A stretch of DNA of 64,000 bases from Branchinecta lynchi (GCA_023053575.1 JAKZAP010000013.1:3668001-3732000); one strand, 5' to 3'; positions 1 to 14,400 are shown, numbered from the stretch's first letter. Notes: generated from the letters alone by a model not told the origin. Numbers and translations: made by a program.

Positions 1-420
1 TCCCGAGGTTGACATTGAAGATGTTCCTTCGGCCCAAGCTGACTGCGAATCATATTTGACGGTGCAAAACGGATGAGCCAGCTACATTTTATTCGAGCTA
101 TATTTCGGCCCTTCTTGGCAAGGGTCCTCTTCAGGCTCAAACCGCTCAAGCTGGAAAATAAACTTGTGGAAAAACAATCAAAAGATTCTTCCTTAAATAT
201 CTGCTTTTGTGGACTTCTTCTCTGAAAATTGGTTGGAGTTAAAGCTGGTGCTGCCATTTCATTCTGGAATGCTCGAATAAAATGTAGCTGGCTTATCCGT
301 TTTGCACAGTCAAATATTGACATTGAAGATTGACAGCCTGACGAGAACCCTTGCCAAGAAGGGCCGAAATGTCGCTGCCAAAGCAGCGTAGCTGACATAT
401 CCGTTTTGTGCATTATTTGA
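1..420. mobile_element. foldback element, family 1 (partial)
   Basis: GGCCCTTCTTGGCAAGGGTC near 112 and its complement near 345..365 form the inner arms. The outer arms share ATCCGTTTTGCAC-type sequence. The same family recurs at 3303..4177, 40262..40470 and 58540..58700, with a fragment near 18905..18950. Confidence 0.6.
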
Positions 421-689
421 ATATACAATTAATTAGTAACTCCAAATGTCCATAAAATATATATAATGGTTATTATTTATTATTGTATCGACATGTCCAA
501 AGATTTATCCGTACTGATATCCTGGACCGAATAATTAATAGTCCTAACTGTAATACTCCCACTCAGGTTACTGGATGCTAGGCAAGATCAATGAACTCCA
601 AACCGGACTGAAAAAGACGAGGCCAAAAGTTGAAAGTAATTTCACTGCAGTCCTCCAGCTTTGCGTAGTAGTACAGCGAGACTATTCTA

Positions 690-888
690 GAAAGTTTGGC
701 CAACCTTGTCTCATCGTCGTGAAAATTTGTGCTCGATGTTTGGTGTGCAGACTCTTCTAAACCCAGTCCTTCGTGACATCCTGCCCCCTGACTTTACAAC
801 AGAAAGGGCGAGGCCGCAAAGACAAGCTTCTGAACCAGTCCCTACTCTTCCAACAGTGTTTTGTTTGACACGTGAGATACAAGAATAG
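690..888 (+). pseudogene. non-LTR retrotransposon RT C-terminal fragment
   Basis: A short stretch reads RRENLCSMFGVQTLLN, then RDILPPDFTTERARPQR. The D/E-ILPP motif matches the C-terminal tail of the reverse transcriptase fragment at 19610..20025 (REILPPEDEKR). There is no full domain. It is 5'-truncated, as is usual for LINE copies. Confidence 0.5.
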
Positions 889-954
889 TTTTGTCCCCTC
901 CTTTGTTTCCCTACGAAACGTGTATTGTTCGTTCTCAGTATTTTATATCTAATT

Positions 955-1740
955 CAATCAATCAATCAATCAAGTTTAATCCGAATAGCTAAAAGCTAGA
1001 AAAGGAATACAAATTTACAAATACACAGACACACAAGAAACAAATTAACTAATACACTTACAAGAAATTACGAGAAATAAATGGATGAAACTACGTAAAA
1101 ATTGGGTAGAAGAATTAGCTGGATATGGGGAAAACTGATTGCCAGTATTCCTCTCGGACGGACGCATGGAAGACGGGAGGGGAGGGGGGAATAGATGGGC
1201 CATCTGGGGACAACACGTTATCTTAGCTCCAAATTTGTTTGAAAGAGTATTTCTACGTACAGATAATTTAGGAATGTCAAGTTTAATGAGAGACTCTTCG
1301 TCTGTAATATTATAATCACCCAGAATGATTCTCATGGCTCTCTTTTGGACATTTTCCAGGCGATCAGAGAGCTCTGCAGAAAGAGAAGAATGCAAAGCCG
1401 GTGAAGCATATTCTAAATGAGGACGGATATAAGTTTTAAAATAACAGAGGAGGCATTTAGTATCCAAACTGAAAGATTTAAGGGTGGAGAGGGATTTAAT
1501 TAAAAAGTTGGTTTTAAATTGTCAACATGAGAATTCCATTTCAGGTTCCATTTCATAATTCGAACATTTTCTATTCTATGTTGATAATTATGATTGGTTT
1601 TTAATTTGTGTTTGGACTTACCACCTGCTAATCGCAAGTCCGTAATTGGTGTTGAAATAAAAATTGAACTGAACTGAATTGTCTGCAAAACAAATTTCTC
1701 CTTCAAACAGCAGTACAAAACCATTTTTCTCCAGTCGCAC
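955..1740 (-). pseudogene. CR1/L2-like retrotransposon 3' end (RT C-terminus)
   Basis: The minus strand reads FKTYIRPHLEYASPALHSSL, LENVQKRAMRIILGD and IPKLSVRRNTLSNKF, the C-terminal 'thumb' of a non-LTR reverse transcriptase. The 3' end is a (TGATT)n tail at 955..975. A copy of the same 3' end lies at 12730..13100 on the plus strand, and a short one at 23598..23642. Confidence 0.8.
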
Positions 1741-1961
1741 AACCATCTATATTCTTCGTTGTCAGCGGGCTTTATGAATCCGGTTTCATATCATTAATAT
1801 AAGGTAAGATAAGATAAGATTTATTCCAGTAAAAGCACAAAGGGCCATGGAAAAAACAAAACAACACCCAAACGAGCCATAACCTCAACAACAGAACTAA
1901 CTGCAAAAACTTTCCCTGTGGATCATAGCCACCTAAAGGAATCTTCCCAAATGTCGAACAT

Positions 1962-2129
1962 CACTCTAAAAAGTTTCTCCGAGTAAGGATTAAAGTTAAC
2001 TGCAGCATTTGCTATTGGGATTAATCTTATCTCTGCTGGGATAAGATTCACCCGAATTTGAGATAATCTTATCTCAGTAGAGACAAGATTAATCCCAGTA
2101 GCGAATACTGCAAGATCTTTTTTACGGTG
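1962..2129. mobile_element. CACTG MITE, copy 1
   Basis: A 168-bp element begins CACTCTAAAAAGTTTCTCC and ends in the inverted counterpart TTTTACGGTG. It has inner inverted repeats (GATTAATCTTATCTC and its complement) and a 2-bp duplication AT on both sides. Two more copies are at 21305 and 40694. The CACTR ends with a 2-bp duplication fit the CACTA/Mirage group. Confidence 0.75.
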
Positions 2130-2261
2130 ATTTCTAAAACTTCTACTTTTATTTCTTTATTTTTTTAATCTTTCCCCCCCCCCCCCACACCATTTCCCCA
2201 AATTTGTCCTCTCTCAAATCTCTTTACTCCTGACATTCGCCCATTAAAGGGCATCTCTTAC

Positions 2262-2453
2262 CGGCAGAAGTGGCACCGAAGACCCGTCGTCTGATGCTGG
2301 CACTCGTCGCAAATGCCGACTCGAAGGCTACAAGACGCGTGTCCATGACACTGGCAGTCTACGCTGCAGTCTGCACCAGTCCATCCTAAGTCACAAATGC
2401 ACTGATAATCAGGGGGACCGGAACAGGTCCCGTGTACACATTCTTCATAGCAC
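2262..2453 (-). CDS. megf8: megf8 exon 12: EGF and laminin-type EGF domain
   Basis: The exon is 192 nt, phase 2 in and out, with acceptor tatcattttag and donor gtaagagatg. It codes CVHGTCSGPPDYQCICDLGW, an EGF module, then CQCHGHASCSLRVGICDEC and LRCHFCR, the start of a laminin-type EGF. The next exon must continue this module and lies beyond the left edge. Confidence 0.93.
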
Positions 2454-5400
2454 CTAAAATGATAACTTACGATTACGATGATACCATGGTGATTTTCTCG
2501 TAAAATCACCAGCGGAGCCTCGGGACTACTTGTATTATTTAAAGTTTAACTGAAAAGGGCTTAGATAGGACAATCTAGTCACCAATCACTTATTTACTTA
2601 AAGAACCTTGAAAACCCGGCGGAAATGCGTTACTTCGTTGCTCCACTATTCACGAATAATTTCATTGTCTTATGCTCGACGAAAACGATTCAGAAAAATA
2701 AGTGTTCAAGCAGTGAGCTACCTTCCTTACGCTGATCACTAGCCACTCAAACGCCGCGTATGTATTAAGATTCGGTTTTTCTGCGTCATAGTAGAAATTT
2801 ACGTTGTGACGACGACCATAGATACTCTCAACGTCGTTCTAGAGCAAATCCCTTAATACAATCCAAGAAACGCAGTGTATTCAGTTAAATGATACAAAAA
2901 TAATTTGGCTTTTCAGTTAAATTTTAAGTTTGCAAAATATCTGTTGAGACTTCCGCCTTGGTCAAGCAACAGCAGCATACCAAGGAAGTATGGAGTAGCC
3001 CAGACCGTAATTACTCTACAGAACCGTTTACTGCGGTATAGGCAAGATCTTGATCCGACCAGCGATATATATACTCCTGAAACAGCGGATAATCTGTAGT
3101 TGATTCCGTAGTTTCCTGTATTGTTTAGCTTCTCGTTATTTGTCCTACTCCAATTTTTTTGTATTTATACATTATGATGGGTAATAAAATTAATAATAGT
3201 AATAATTATGTTTTATGAAGAAAACAAATTCGCATGACTCGGTCTGCCTTCTCAAGGTTTAAGGTATTCGGCAAAATGATGACGATGATGAAAAAAAAAT
3301 ATTCTTTGAGCCCAAGCTGACTTTGAAACATTTACTGAAACAATGTTTACAACGGATACGTCAGCTACGATTCTTCATCAGCAATATTTCGGCCCTTCTT
3401 GGCAAGGGTCCTCATCAGGCTGTCAATCCTCTGGTTCAACTTTGGGGACGGGAACAAACCTGTAATAAATAACTGAAGCTTCTACCGACTATAAATATCT
3501 TATTAAAGTAAATTATCTTCAAATACCACTATAATGAAAAAACTAGTCCTGAGATTTAATTTTTGACACGGAAGCTGTTTTGCTGCACGATTGGGGCGAC
3601 GGCAGGAACCATTTTTTTCTGCATTTTGATCGACTCCGTTTTTGTTGTTAATAAGAGACTGAGGCTTAATTTTTCTTCCCTTAATAACCCCGTTCTACGT
3701 TTCCGGTAGGGAGTACTCGCCTGTAACAACAAAACCGAAGTCGATCAAAATGCAGAAAAAAATGTTTCCTGAAGTCGTCCAATCGTGCAGCAAAAACAGC
3801 CATGTTAAAAATTAAATCTCAGCACTAGTTTTTCCGTGCAGTAATTATTCAAAGTAATAGATACAGGCGAGTACTCATAATAGAAACGTCGAACGAGGTC
3901 ATTAGCAAAATAATATTTAAGTTTTCAGCCCCTTATTAATAAAAAAAACCGAAGTTGATCAAAATGCAAATCGTGCAGCATTTGAAGATAATTTACTTTA
4001 ATAAGATATTTATAGTCGGTAGAAGCTTCAGTTATTTATTACAGGTTTGTTTCCTTCCTCGAAGTTGAACCAGAGGATTGACAGCCTGACGAGGACCCTT
4101 GCCAAGAAGGGCCGAAATATCGCTGATGAAGAATCGTAGCTGACCTATCCGTTGTAAACATTGTTGAATAGATGATGAAAATAAAAGGAAAAAATACACT
4201 AAGCTTCCAATAATGTAGTAAATGCACAAGGTCAAAAAATAAACATAAAAAAAGAGAAAAAGGACTAATAGAGTCTAAAAAATCTTCTTCCTAGATAGAA
4301 TGTGGAGAAATGAATGGAATGCCTGATTGCGGACGGATAAAACGAAGGATAGAGCGCTAACAAACTGTCAGCCTGCAGCAAACTTTTCGTCCAGTGACAG
4401 TGCTAAGTTTGGTGTGAAACAGAGGAAACAGAAGAGTTTGCACACGACTTATTCCAGAAACTGAATGATCGGGTATGGCACTTTGGCCGCAAGTAACATG
4501 CACCCTTCTAAAAATGAACAATCGTGTTGTACGCATCCTAAAAAAACAAACATCCAGCAAGCTTAGTGCATAGAACCTATATTCTATTATATACAATCTC
4601 AATTTTAAATGTCTTAAATAAAACTTACGTTTTAGTACAATTTTCATGACCATCTCCGACAAATCCTCTTTTGCAAGTGCAAGTGTACGAAAGGTGAGTA
4701 TTTTTACAAACGGCATCCGGGTGGCAATCGGCAAGAAGGAGGCTGCACTCGTCTATATCTGGACATTCGGAGAAGGACCAATCCCAGCGAGGCATTTCGC
4801 TGTTGGACAGCACGTCAAGACCTTGCAGGACTGATGAGCAATTGCCTGAAAGCACGAACTGTTACGACAGAATATCAAGTACACTCCGTTGCGCTGTGTA
4901 TCAAAAATAACTTTTTTTGTGAAGACTAGTGACAGCCTTGTTTATTTTTCTGCTCTAAACAAAAATATACATTTCACATGCGCTTATCAAATCTTATGAA
5001 AGACTAAGCTCAAAAGCAGAATTCATAGAGCGTTCCCGTTCGCTCCCGACACAAATGATGAAACCATATCAGAGCTCCGCCAAGTGGTATTTTATGTAAG
5101 CTGTTCATTTTAACGTCTTTATGAGTTCTTGACGAAAGCAAAAACATAAGTTCACTCCCTTGCGCTGTGTATCAAAAATAACTTTTTTTGTGAAGACTAG
5201 TGACGGCCTTGTTTATTTTTCTGCTCTAAACAAAAATATACATTTCACATGCGCTTATCAAATCTTATGAAAGACTAAGCTCAAAAGCAGAATTCATAGA
5301 GCGTTCCCGTTCGCTCCCGAGACAAATGATGAAACCATATCAGAGCTCCGCCAAGTGGTATTTTATGTAAGCTGTTCATTTTAGCGTAGCCTGAATTAAA

Positions 5401-8400
5401 AAGTAAATAATAATAATGAGTTCTTGAAGAAAGCAAACACATTTGTTTGAATAAGGGCAAATGCAAAACTGTCCACTGAATTTTTTTTTTTTTTTTTACT
5501 GAACGGAGACAAAAATATGTAGATCTCTCCTCTTACGATTTCTGAAAATTTTGTCGGCATTTTACACCTGGACGCGTTCCCACCGGCTGGGAGGTCCATC
5601 AGCTCTAAAAACCGCGATATACCCTACGAACAAGGCCTTGCGAAACCGAATTTATCACCAGTTTCCGGCTTGTCCAGTCCAGCTTAAACACCTAATTTTG
5701 CAGTTTGGCAAATCTATCCTAGCCAGTAGGAGCCACCGGTCACTGCTACCAGAAACAACCTAACACTACCTAACACAAACTAACACTAGCGTACATTGAC
5801 AAATAAAAGAAAAGAAAAAACAACGCTACCAGATGAGACTGATCTGGCCCCAACCAAACCTCCGGTCCAAAGTGGAAGGTTGTAGAAAAATCTTTTCGTT
5901 GGCGACCCAAGGAGTCTATCATCTGCTTACAGGGACCTTTGTTTTGGTTATGACCCTCGGCTCTCCCACATATATATTATTATTATTATTTATTTGAATC
6001 CTTCAAAACTGAAAAGTAATGTATAAAAAGGAACAACAACATGTCAGTCAAACTAACACACACTTACATACTAATAAACAGCTGAAAAATAAACAAACTA
6101 ATCAGGGGACGTTTTTGTGAAAAAAGGAAAAAGGTTGTGATGAAGAAGAATGTTTCTCAGCCTTTTCATGAAAGTTCTGGATTTTACCATTTAAAGTTTC
6201 CAAAGTATTCTTCACTTTAAAATTCGAAGTTAGGAGTAATAAGCCTGGTAATTCTAGGCTTTCTATATAGTAATTCAAGATCTAAAACGGGAAGCGCATT
6301 GTCAGAACAGGCTGAAATGCGTCACCTACTATGAGTTTATACTTCTTTCATTAGACCCACCCTGGATTACGCAGCGCCTGTTTGGCACTTTTCATTATTG
6401 CAGGAACAAAGAGATAAATTGGAAAGAATACGAAAGCCGTCTCTTCTCATTATTCATGGTGGACCGAAGCTTCCATACTCCCACCTTTTAGAACACTTTA
6501 ACATCCAAACACTGCAGGGGCGCAGATAAGAGCTAAGCACCGACTTCGGTTGAGCCATGGTATCTCATCCTCTCCACTCCCAAATCCTCCCTACCAAATC
6601 ATAAAAATCGACCAGAATGAGTGGAAGTTCTAGGATTCCCAAGCTCTGCCGTACCTGCAAAACATGCTAGATATGCAAAAAATTTATTCCTGAGTTTGTG
6701 CAATTTTTAGCGAAGCCTGACAGGCTTTTAGGTGTACTAACATTTGAAAACGTGTTGTTGTTTCTTCTGTTTTTTTTACAATAATCGAAAATTTGGTTTA
6801 TAAACAAAAAAACAGATTTCTACAATAACTTTCTATCTATCTATCCGTATATCTTCCGTAAACAACGCCATCCGCATCACGGTAAATACTTAATAGCATA
6901 ATTCTACTCCACCGGAAACCGGAAAATTCGTCGGAAAGACACGGAACTCCTGGGAGTGTGGAATACTTGCATCCACAATTTGTATCGTACTCGTCATATT
7001 GGACGCCTTAAAGAACACATCATTCTACCTGATTTGGGAGAGAAGAAATCACCGCTCGTGCATACACCCAACAGTGGGTTATGCACCGAGAAACACCAAC
7101 CGCAGATGGGCTCGCGGAGGCACAGGTGACATCTATCCTTTTGCTCACAGGAACTACATCTCCCCTCCTTCCTCACCGAACCTCCTCTCTGCGACTTGTC
7201 AACTAGCGCCACCACAGCGCTGGGGCGACGGGAGAATGCCAAGTCGCCCCGCGTGGGGGCGGGATCAAAAGTCTGGGCTAGAGTAGAGGTTGGTTCCTGT
7301 CCCGTCCAAGATGAGCAAGTTCCGAATGGGTACTGGACGAGGAAAGACGAAAATGAGAAACATTCTTGGGTGGTGTCACACCAGGTACAGTCTTCCGGGC
7401 CACCGAGGCATAACCCGCAGGTACGTCGCTGGTGGCAGGGAAGCGGACAGCTGTCCTTAGTTACTACAGCACCGGGTATCCTGGAAGAGGAAAACAAATA
7501 TTGCACGACAGAATAATAATCAATCACACATTAGAAACAGAAAGAAAAGGTGAAAGACTTGGTACCAGATACTATACGAAACGGTATTATAACATGTTAC
7601 TATTCACAAACTATACGAACGGGAAAAACAAGACCAAAGGTTTCGATGGGATCCCAAAAATTCAGTATCTGATCCAGACAACAGGGTCTTGTCTTAGCCA
7701 GATCCAGTCTTCGCCAGACTCCTTGAACATTTTTACAATTAAAATTCAGAAACAGATTAAGGCAAAATAGCTAATCACCTGAGAAAACCAAGTTCAGATT
7801 TGGATTCAGCATGTGTGTTTACCCCTATCATATCTGTTTTGACGAAAACTTCCTGCAACTTCTGCTAATTTCCCGGTTCCGGCCGAACTCCAGAACCACT
7901 TGTCCGGCGAAAAAAGAAAGCTCAAACACGAAATCAGGGTATCTTCTTTCCCCAGTAATGAACATCTAATCAACTTCAAATAGCAATTTAGCTTATAACA
8001 AATTTTCCGATTCCAGCCGGATTCCGGTCGAACTATATGTCCGGGTAAAATATGATTGTCATACAGGGACTCAGCATCTCTTCTTACCCCTAAATCGCTT
8101 ATCTAATCAACTAGAAATAAAACTTTGACTTCCAACAGTTTTCCGGTTTTGGCCGGATTCCGGACGAACTATACATGTCCGGGTAGAAACTTGTTTTCAC
8201 ATAAGTGTTCAGCATGTCTTCTTGCCCTAAATCGAACATCTAATCAACTCCAAATAAAACTTTTAATTTTGACAAACTTTCCGGTTTGGGCAGGATTCCG
8301 GTCGAAATACTTGTCCGTCGAGAAAATAGTTTTCACCATCGTCTTCAGCATGTCTTCCTACCTCTAAATCGAACATCTAATCAACTTCAAATAAAACTTT

Positions 8401-11400
8401 TACTTTCAACAAACTTTCCGGTTTGGGCCGGATTCCGGGCGAAATACTTTTCCGTCGAGAAAATAGTTTTGACCATCGTCTTCAGCATGTCTTCCTACCC
8501 CTAAATCGAACATCTAATCAATTTCAAATAAAACTTTTACTTTCAACAAACTTTCCGGTTTGGGCCGGATTCCGGGCGAAATACTTGTCCGTCAAGAAAA
8601 TAATTTTCACCATCGTCTTCAGCATGTCTTCCTACCCCTAAATCGAACGTCTAATCAACTTCAAATAAAACTTTTACTTTCAACAAACTTTCCGGTTTGG
8701 GCCGGATTCCGGGCGAAATACTTGTCCGTCGAGAAAATAATTTTCACCATCGTCTTCAGCATGTCTTCCTACCCCTAGATCGAACATCTAATCAACTTCA
8801 AATAAAACTTTTACTTTCAACAAACTTTCCGGTTTTGGCCGGATTCCGGGCGAACTACTTGTCCGATGACAAAATGGTTTTCACCATCGTGTTCAGCATG
8901 TCTTCTTACCCCATAATCGACTATCACATTATCTGTTTCAAAATATTTTGTTTGTCCCTTAATTTGAATCCCCTCCCCCACCCCTAAATGTAGAGCTACA
9001 AAGCCCATCTACGAACTTGACTGGTCCGACGACCCAACGAACCCTCACACCAAGTTTCATCAAAATATCTCATTCCCTTCGAGAGTTATCGTGCTTACAG
9101 ACGGACGGACGGACGGACGGACGGACGGACGGACGGACGGACGGACAGACGGACAACTTTTGCGATGTCATAGGTATCCCTCCACTTACGTTTTGGGATC
9201 CCAAAAAGGTGAAAGACCTAGTACCAGATAATGTACTAATCCAAATAAATAGAGTCAGCCGACACCGGATTATAACATGTATGGAAAAGGTTAGGTCGTT
9301 TATTTTGATGTCTGTTGTCCTAAAAATAATGTCCACAGCGTTCAGGGCTAAGATAAGACGAATGACATAACAACTACCAACCCGGGTACTACCAATTTGT
9401 AGCCGGCGAAGTCGTACGAAACAGTTGCATGTATTGATATGTAATAGTAAAGAAGAACAAAGAATAACAGCAGTAACAAAAATGAAAATTATTCGTGCTG
9501 CTAACTTGCAGCAGGAAAAGACTGACACACAGGCGAGCAGTCGAAAATTGGCTTAGTGACAAATCTCATAAGTTCAGTCTCAAAATAAAAAAGACGACAC
9601 AGAAGTGCCGATTCGGCCCTACGTCGAAAAGGTGAAACGTGAGGCATCTCCTCCAAACGAGAACAGATGATGCACTACAAATAGAGCAAACTAATAAGCG
9701 CCCAAAAACAGGGTTATAACTTGTTTTAACATCGCTCAAGACTCTTGGCGGTAGGACTGATAGGACCAGACCCAACGTCTTAAGCAGTAGTATCCAGCAG
9801 CATCCTGTCTTGCTATACTAGCATTCAGTCTTGCTAAAAGTAGCCTGCAGAAAGCGAAAACTATCAGCTAGCCGACGCGGAAAGAAATTAATATGACTCT
9901 GGAATGGTGTGCTACAGAATCGCCCAGGTGAACCAAATTCCGATTAACATAAAAAAAGAGCTACGAGATCATATGGCACTTGTTACCAGTAGGTGGTGTG
10001 AGAAACGAGAAAGTAAATCTGAGCATTTTCCGGGAATTCCGGCACCCCTCCCCACCGTGCTCGGATCCGGTCCGGACCCTATAGTATGCCATCTAAGGCA
10101 TACAACCTATCTACTTTTCAAGTTTTCACTCAAATCACTCCACTCGTTTAAAGCCTACATCTCCTCTTTCCGTGCATCAAGTTCAACTCAAATCGGAGCA
10201 CATCTTCCAATTTCAGGTTCCCGCTTCCTCATCCTCCCACTTTGGTCGGATCCGGTTCGGACGCCAAATGACAAATCTAGCCGCATAAAATTGGTACTGT
10301 CCAACTCGCATCCCATTCGGCCCATCCGTTTGGTGTTTGTGTATGTCACAATGTTTCCCGGCACCCCCCCCCCAGCCCTCCAACCATGGCCGCATCGGGT
10401 TCGGACACAAGCTTTGCATATCTAGGTCATCAGTTCTTATCACCCATAAGGCTTCACTTGAATCGGACTATTTGTTCGCAACATACGGAAGTCAGTAACT
10501 TCTGGATTCCCCCTCCCTCGACTCCCCGAAAAATGGTCTGATCCAGGAACGGAAGTCTTCCTAGGGCATCGTGTCGGGTCTTTAAGTCTATTTGGTCGGA
10601 TCACTAATATGCCAGCCAAGTTTTATCGTCCTTAACACATCTGGAAGCATCGTAACTCGTAATCACCAGAATTCTTCTCCCTCCAACTCCCCCCAAAGAG
10701 CCCCGATATTATCTGGTTCTATCAAGAACGTATCTAATGCTTATGCTTGTTATTCCATCCGATCCCTCGACGCTAAGCGTTTCACAAAAATTCTGATGCG
10801 CCCTTCCAATCCCCCCCCCCCCCAAAGTATAAGATCCGGTCCAGACTTGACATGGAACATCTGAGACAACAGCTCTTTCCACTTGCCAAGTTCATTCGAA
10901 TCCGAACGCCTGTTCTTAAGTTGTAAATGCTACTAGATTCCAGATTCCCCATCCCTCCACCCTCCTGACGATGTTCGGATCGTGTAAACGACCATTCTCA
11001 AGTCGGTGTATTTGGATCCCTCAAATTCCTGCCGAGTTTTATCATCTTATCGGGAAGTACCGAACTGGCTGGATCACGAGAATCTCCCCCCCCCCCCCAA
11101 CTCCCTCCACAATGCCCGAATCCGGTCCGACTGTGCTAATGATGTATCTAGGACTTAGGCTTTTTCTTCCCACCAAATTTCTTCTCGATCCCTCCATTCT
11201 AAGCGTTTCCCAACATTCCCGTTCCCCCCTTCAACTCCCCAGAAAGTCACCGAATCCCGTTCGGATTTGAAGTGGGTTGTCTGAGATACGGGTTTTTCCA
11301 AATATCAAGTTTCATAAAGATCCGATCACCCGTTTAAAAGTTACAAATGCCTCAGATTCCCCCTCCCTCCACTCCCCCCACGACGGTAGGATCGGAGAAA

Positions 11401-14400
11401 TGACTGTTTCCAACTTAATCATTTGGGGTCCCTGATACGCCTGCCAAGTTTCATCGTCCTAACTTATGTGGAAGTGCCCGAACTAGCAAAACCCGGACCG
11501 AACGACCGACGGACGGACAGAAATTGTGATCGCTATATGGCACTTGGCCGAAGAAAAAGGAAGGGAGCTGAAAAGGGATATATACCGTACCTTCCGCGCC
11601 TTGTGCAGACAGCTTTATCAGCAACCCACTCACAAAGCGAGGACTCCAAACACTCCTCACAATTCACAAAGAAATCACACTTTTTCTTTGTGAAAAAGAT
11701 ACACCTGCCAAGTTTCAACGTCCTAGCTTATGCGGAAGTGCCCGAACTAGCAAAACCCGGACCGAACGACCGACTGACGGACAGAAATTGCGATCGCTAT
11801 ATGACACTTTGCCGAAGAAAAAGGAAGGGAGCTGAAAAGGAATATATAATTTACCTTCCGCGCCTTGTGCAGACAGCTTTATCAGCAACCCACTCACAAA
11901 GCGAGGACTCCAGACACTCCTCACAATTCACAAAGAAATCACACTTTCTGCACTGTGATGGATTCAGAACCAACCAATCGGAATCGGCTGCACAGATTTC
12001 GGAATCTCTCTGCTGGCAACGCTGTTGACTCTCGCACCAAACGCATTTGGCGTCAGTAAGGCAGTGTTGACAGTTTGTATAGAAACAGGAGCCATTGATA
12101 TAAGGTTCCAAATATTCGAACGTGAACGGCTGAAAGAAAGTAAATTTTAGGACAACTTCAGCAGAACGACTCTGTGATAGACATTTGGATTTCAAGCAGA
12201 CCAAAGAATTTATAACTTCCATTTCTTTTTGAAAAGAGAGGAGCGCATCAATTCAATTCACCATGTTCAAAAAACATGCGACGGACAGAGCCGATTATTA
12301 GTTTTTGTTGCCATAAAATAAACATGTATGTCAGTGAACGAGTCAAAAATTAAAATACCCAAAAGTACAATATATACGATTAATAACTATTTTGCAGACT
12401 AAAAATTTAACCCGGCATTAAACAACTTAACAAACAAACGCACAAAATTAAGCTCATATCGTGCATATGAAACAGTCACAGGTTGAAGTTTCGGTACAGG
12501 GTCTGCAATGAACCTGCTTGGCCTTACCCGAGCCGGGACATGCTGGGGCGGGAGGATATTTCGATGAATTGGGCTCGACAGGATTTTATTTCCAAAAGAT
12601 AGGGAGAGTTTTAAACGATGGGAGTGAAGTAGAAACTGATTGAGGGGGGACATGTATGGTACTTTCGGGGTTTGAAATTACGAGGGTACGGTATTGCACC
12701 CTATCAATCCGGTCAGATTGTTACTTCGTCAGCCGAAAATTAAATTAAATTAAATTATTAAAAAATTATCTGTCCGTAGAAATACTCTTTCAAAGAATTT
12801 TGGAGCTAAGATAACGTGTTGTCCCCATATGACCCATCTATTCCCCCCTCCCCTCCCGTCTTCCGTGCGTCGGTCCGAGAGGAATACTGGCAATAAGTTT
12901 TCCCCATATCCCGCTAATTCTTCTACCCAATTTTTACGTAGTTTCATTCCATCATTTATTTCTGGTAATTTCTTGTAAGTGTATTAGTTAATTTGTTTCT
13001 TGTGTGTCTGTGTATTTTGTAAATTTGTATTCCTTTTCTAGCTTTTAGCTATTCGGATTAAACTTGATTGATTGATTTGATTGATTGATTAAAATGCCAT
13101 ACAGGGCAGCAGTACTCAAGTGTGGAACGAATAAAAAAAATGCATAAGAGGTTGAAGCATCTTACTCTCGTTAGCTGTTATAAACTATTTTGTTCACCCC
13201 TTAATTTGGACCCCTACCCCTAAATGTAGGGCTATAGATCCCATCTACGACAGGTATCGTGCTGAGAGACAGACAACTTTTACGAAGTCATAGGTAAACC
13301 TTCAGTGACATTTTGGGATCCCAAAAATCCCATTAATAATACACTAAAAACTCTTTATCGATTCAGGATTAACCGCATCTTCGGCAAGGCTGTTCCGAGG
13401 ATCAACAATTCTGTTGATCCATTGATCAAGCATATTCAACGGTCGGGCGAACCATTGACTTGAAAAGAAGTGAGAACAAACCATCCTGCTTAAATGTAAA
13501 GTTTCTTAGTTTTTAAGTGGGGTTTTGGCAACAGAATTGTTGATCCTTGGAACAGCCTTACCGAAGATGCGGTTAATGCTGAACTGATCAACAGTTTCAA
13601 GTGCATTGTTGATGGCATTTTTAACTCTGATCAGTTCGACTACTCAAAATTTCTTAGAGTTATTTGGAGACGAAAGCCTTTTCTCTTGCTTTGTATTATT
13701 ATTATTATTATGAACGGGAGATAATTCATTTACCATAGGTTAGCTTTGTAGATTGGTTATGTTGTCATCTTTCTATTGCTCCTCTTACTGTAGTTTTTCT
13801 TCTCCTTTTCTTTCGTTTCTCTTACACCGTCTATGCCTTATGCTTTCTGATGGTCGAAAAACAAAACTATTATTACTACAAACGCGTCGGAAAATACTGA
13901 CTTACCCTCCTAGTTCCGACTTTACTACTCCACGTCAGCATCATACTAGCAGAGCCATCTAGCTCCGTAATAGGCATCTTGGCAATGAACTCAACCAGAT
14001 ACTTCTGTCCTCGTCCGGACTCGGGAAAGAGAAGGGACTGATTTGTCCGGGAAACTTCAATCCGGTTGGTAGACGAGTCAAGTAGACTACTAACTCCAAC
14101 AGTCTCCTGAAATTACAAACAAAATTTCGTCTAGAATGTTCCCTAACATACATTACTGTCAAGCTAAAAGAAATAAGTGGACATCTTCTGCCACCATCTA
14201 ATCGCCTTCCTGCCCATTGCCCATTGCGCCTGCTAGTGCAGTAAATTCATTGTTCTTTTCGTGTTTCGTCATGTGTTTCTTGTTTAGCGTTCATTTATCT
14301 TTTGCTGTTGTTGTAGATTTTGTGTACCCTGTGTATTTCTTGTCAAGCGCTCATTTACCTTTTTTTTTGTATGTACTCTGCAAATGCCTTATTACAAGGC

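Noticed and set aside
6999..7516. Long plus-strand open frames opposite megf8 exon 10
   Set aside because: They are antisense shadows. The minus frame carries the PSI cysteine pattern and correct splice sites.
8125..8987. Series of 72-residue open frames with repeated GRIPGEILVRREN
   Set aside because: They arise from the 137-bp tandem core of a Pearl-like element, overlap each other in two frames and show no protein-like conservation.
9070..9528. Minus-strand open frame of 152 codons
   Set aside because: It crosses the ACGG microsatellite and ends of a repeat, and there is no domain.
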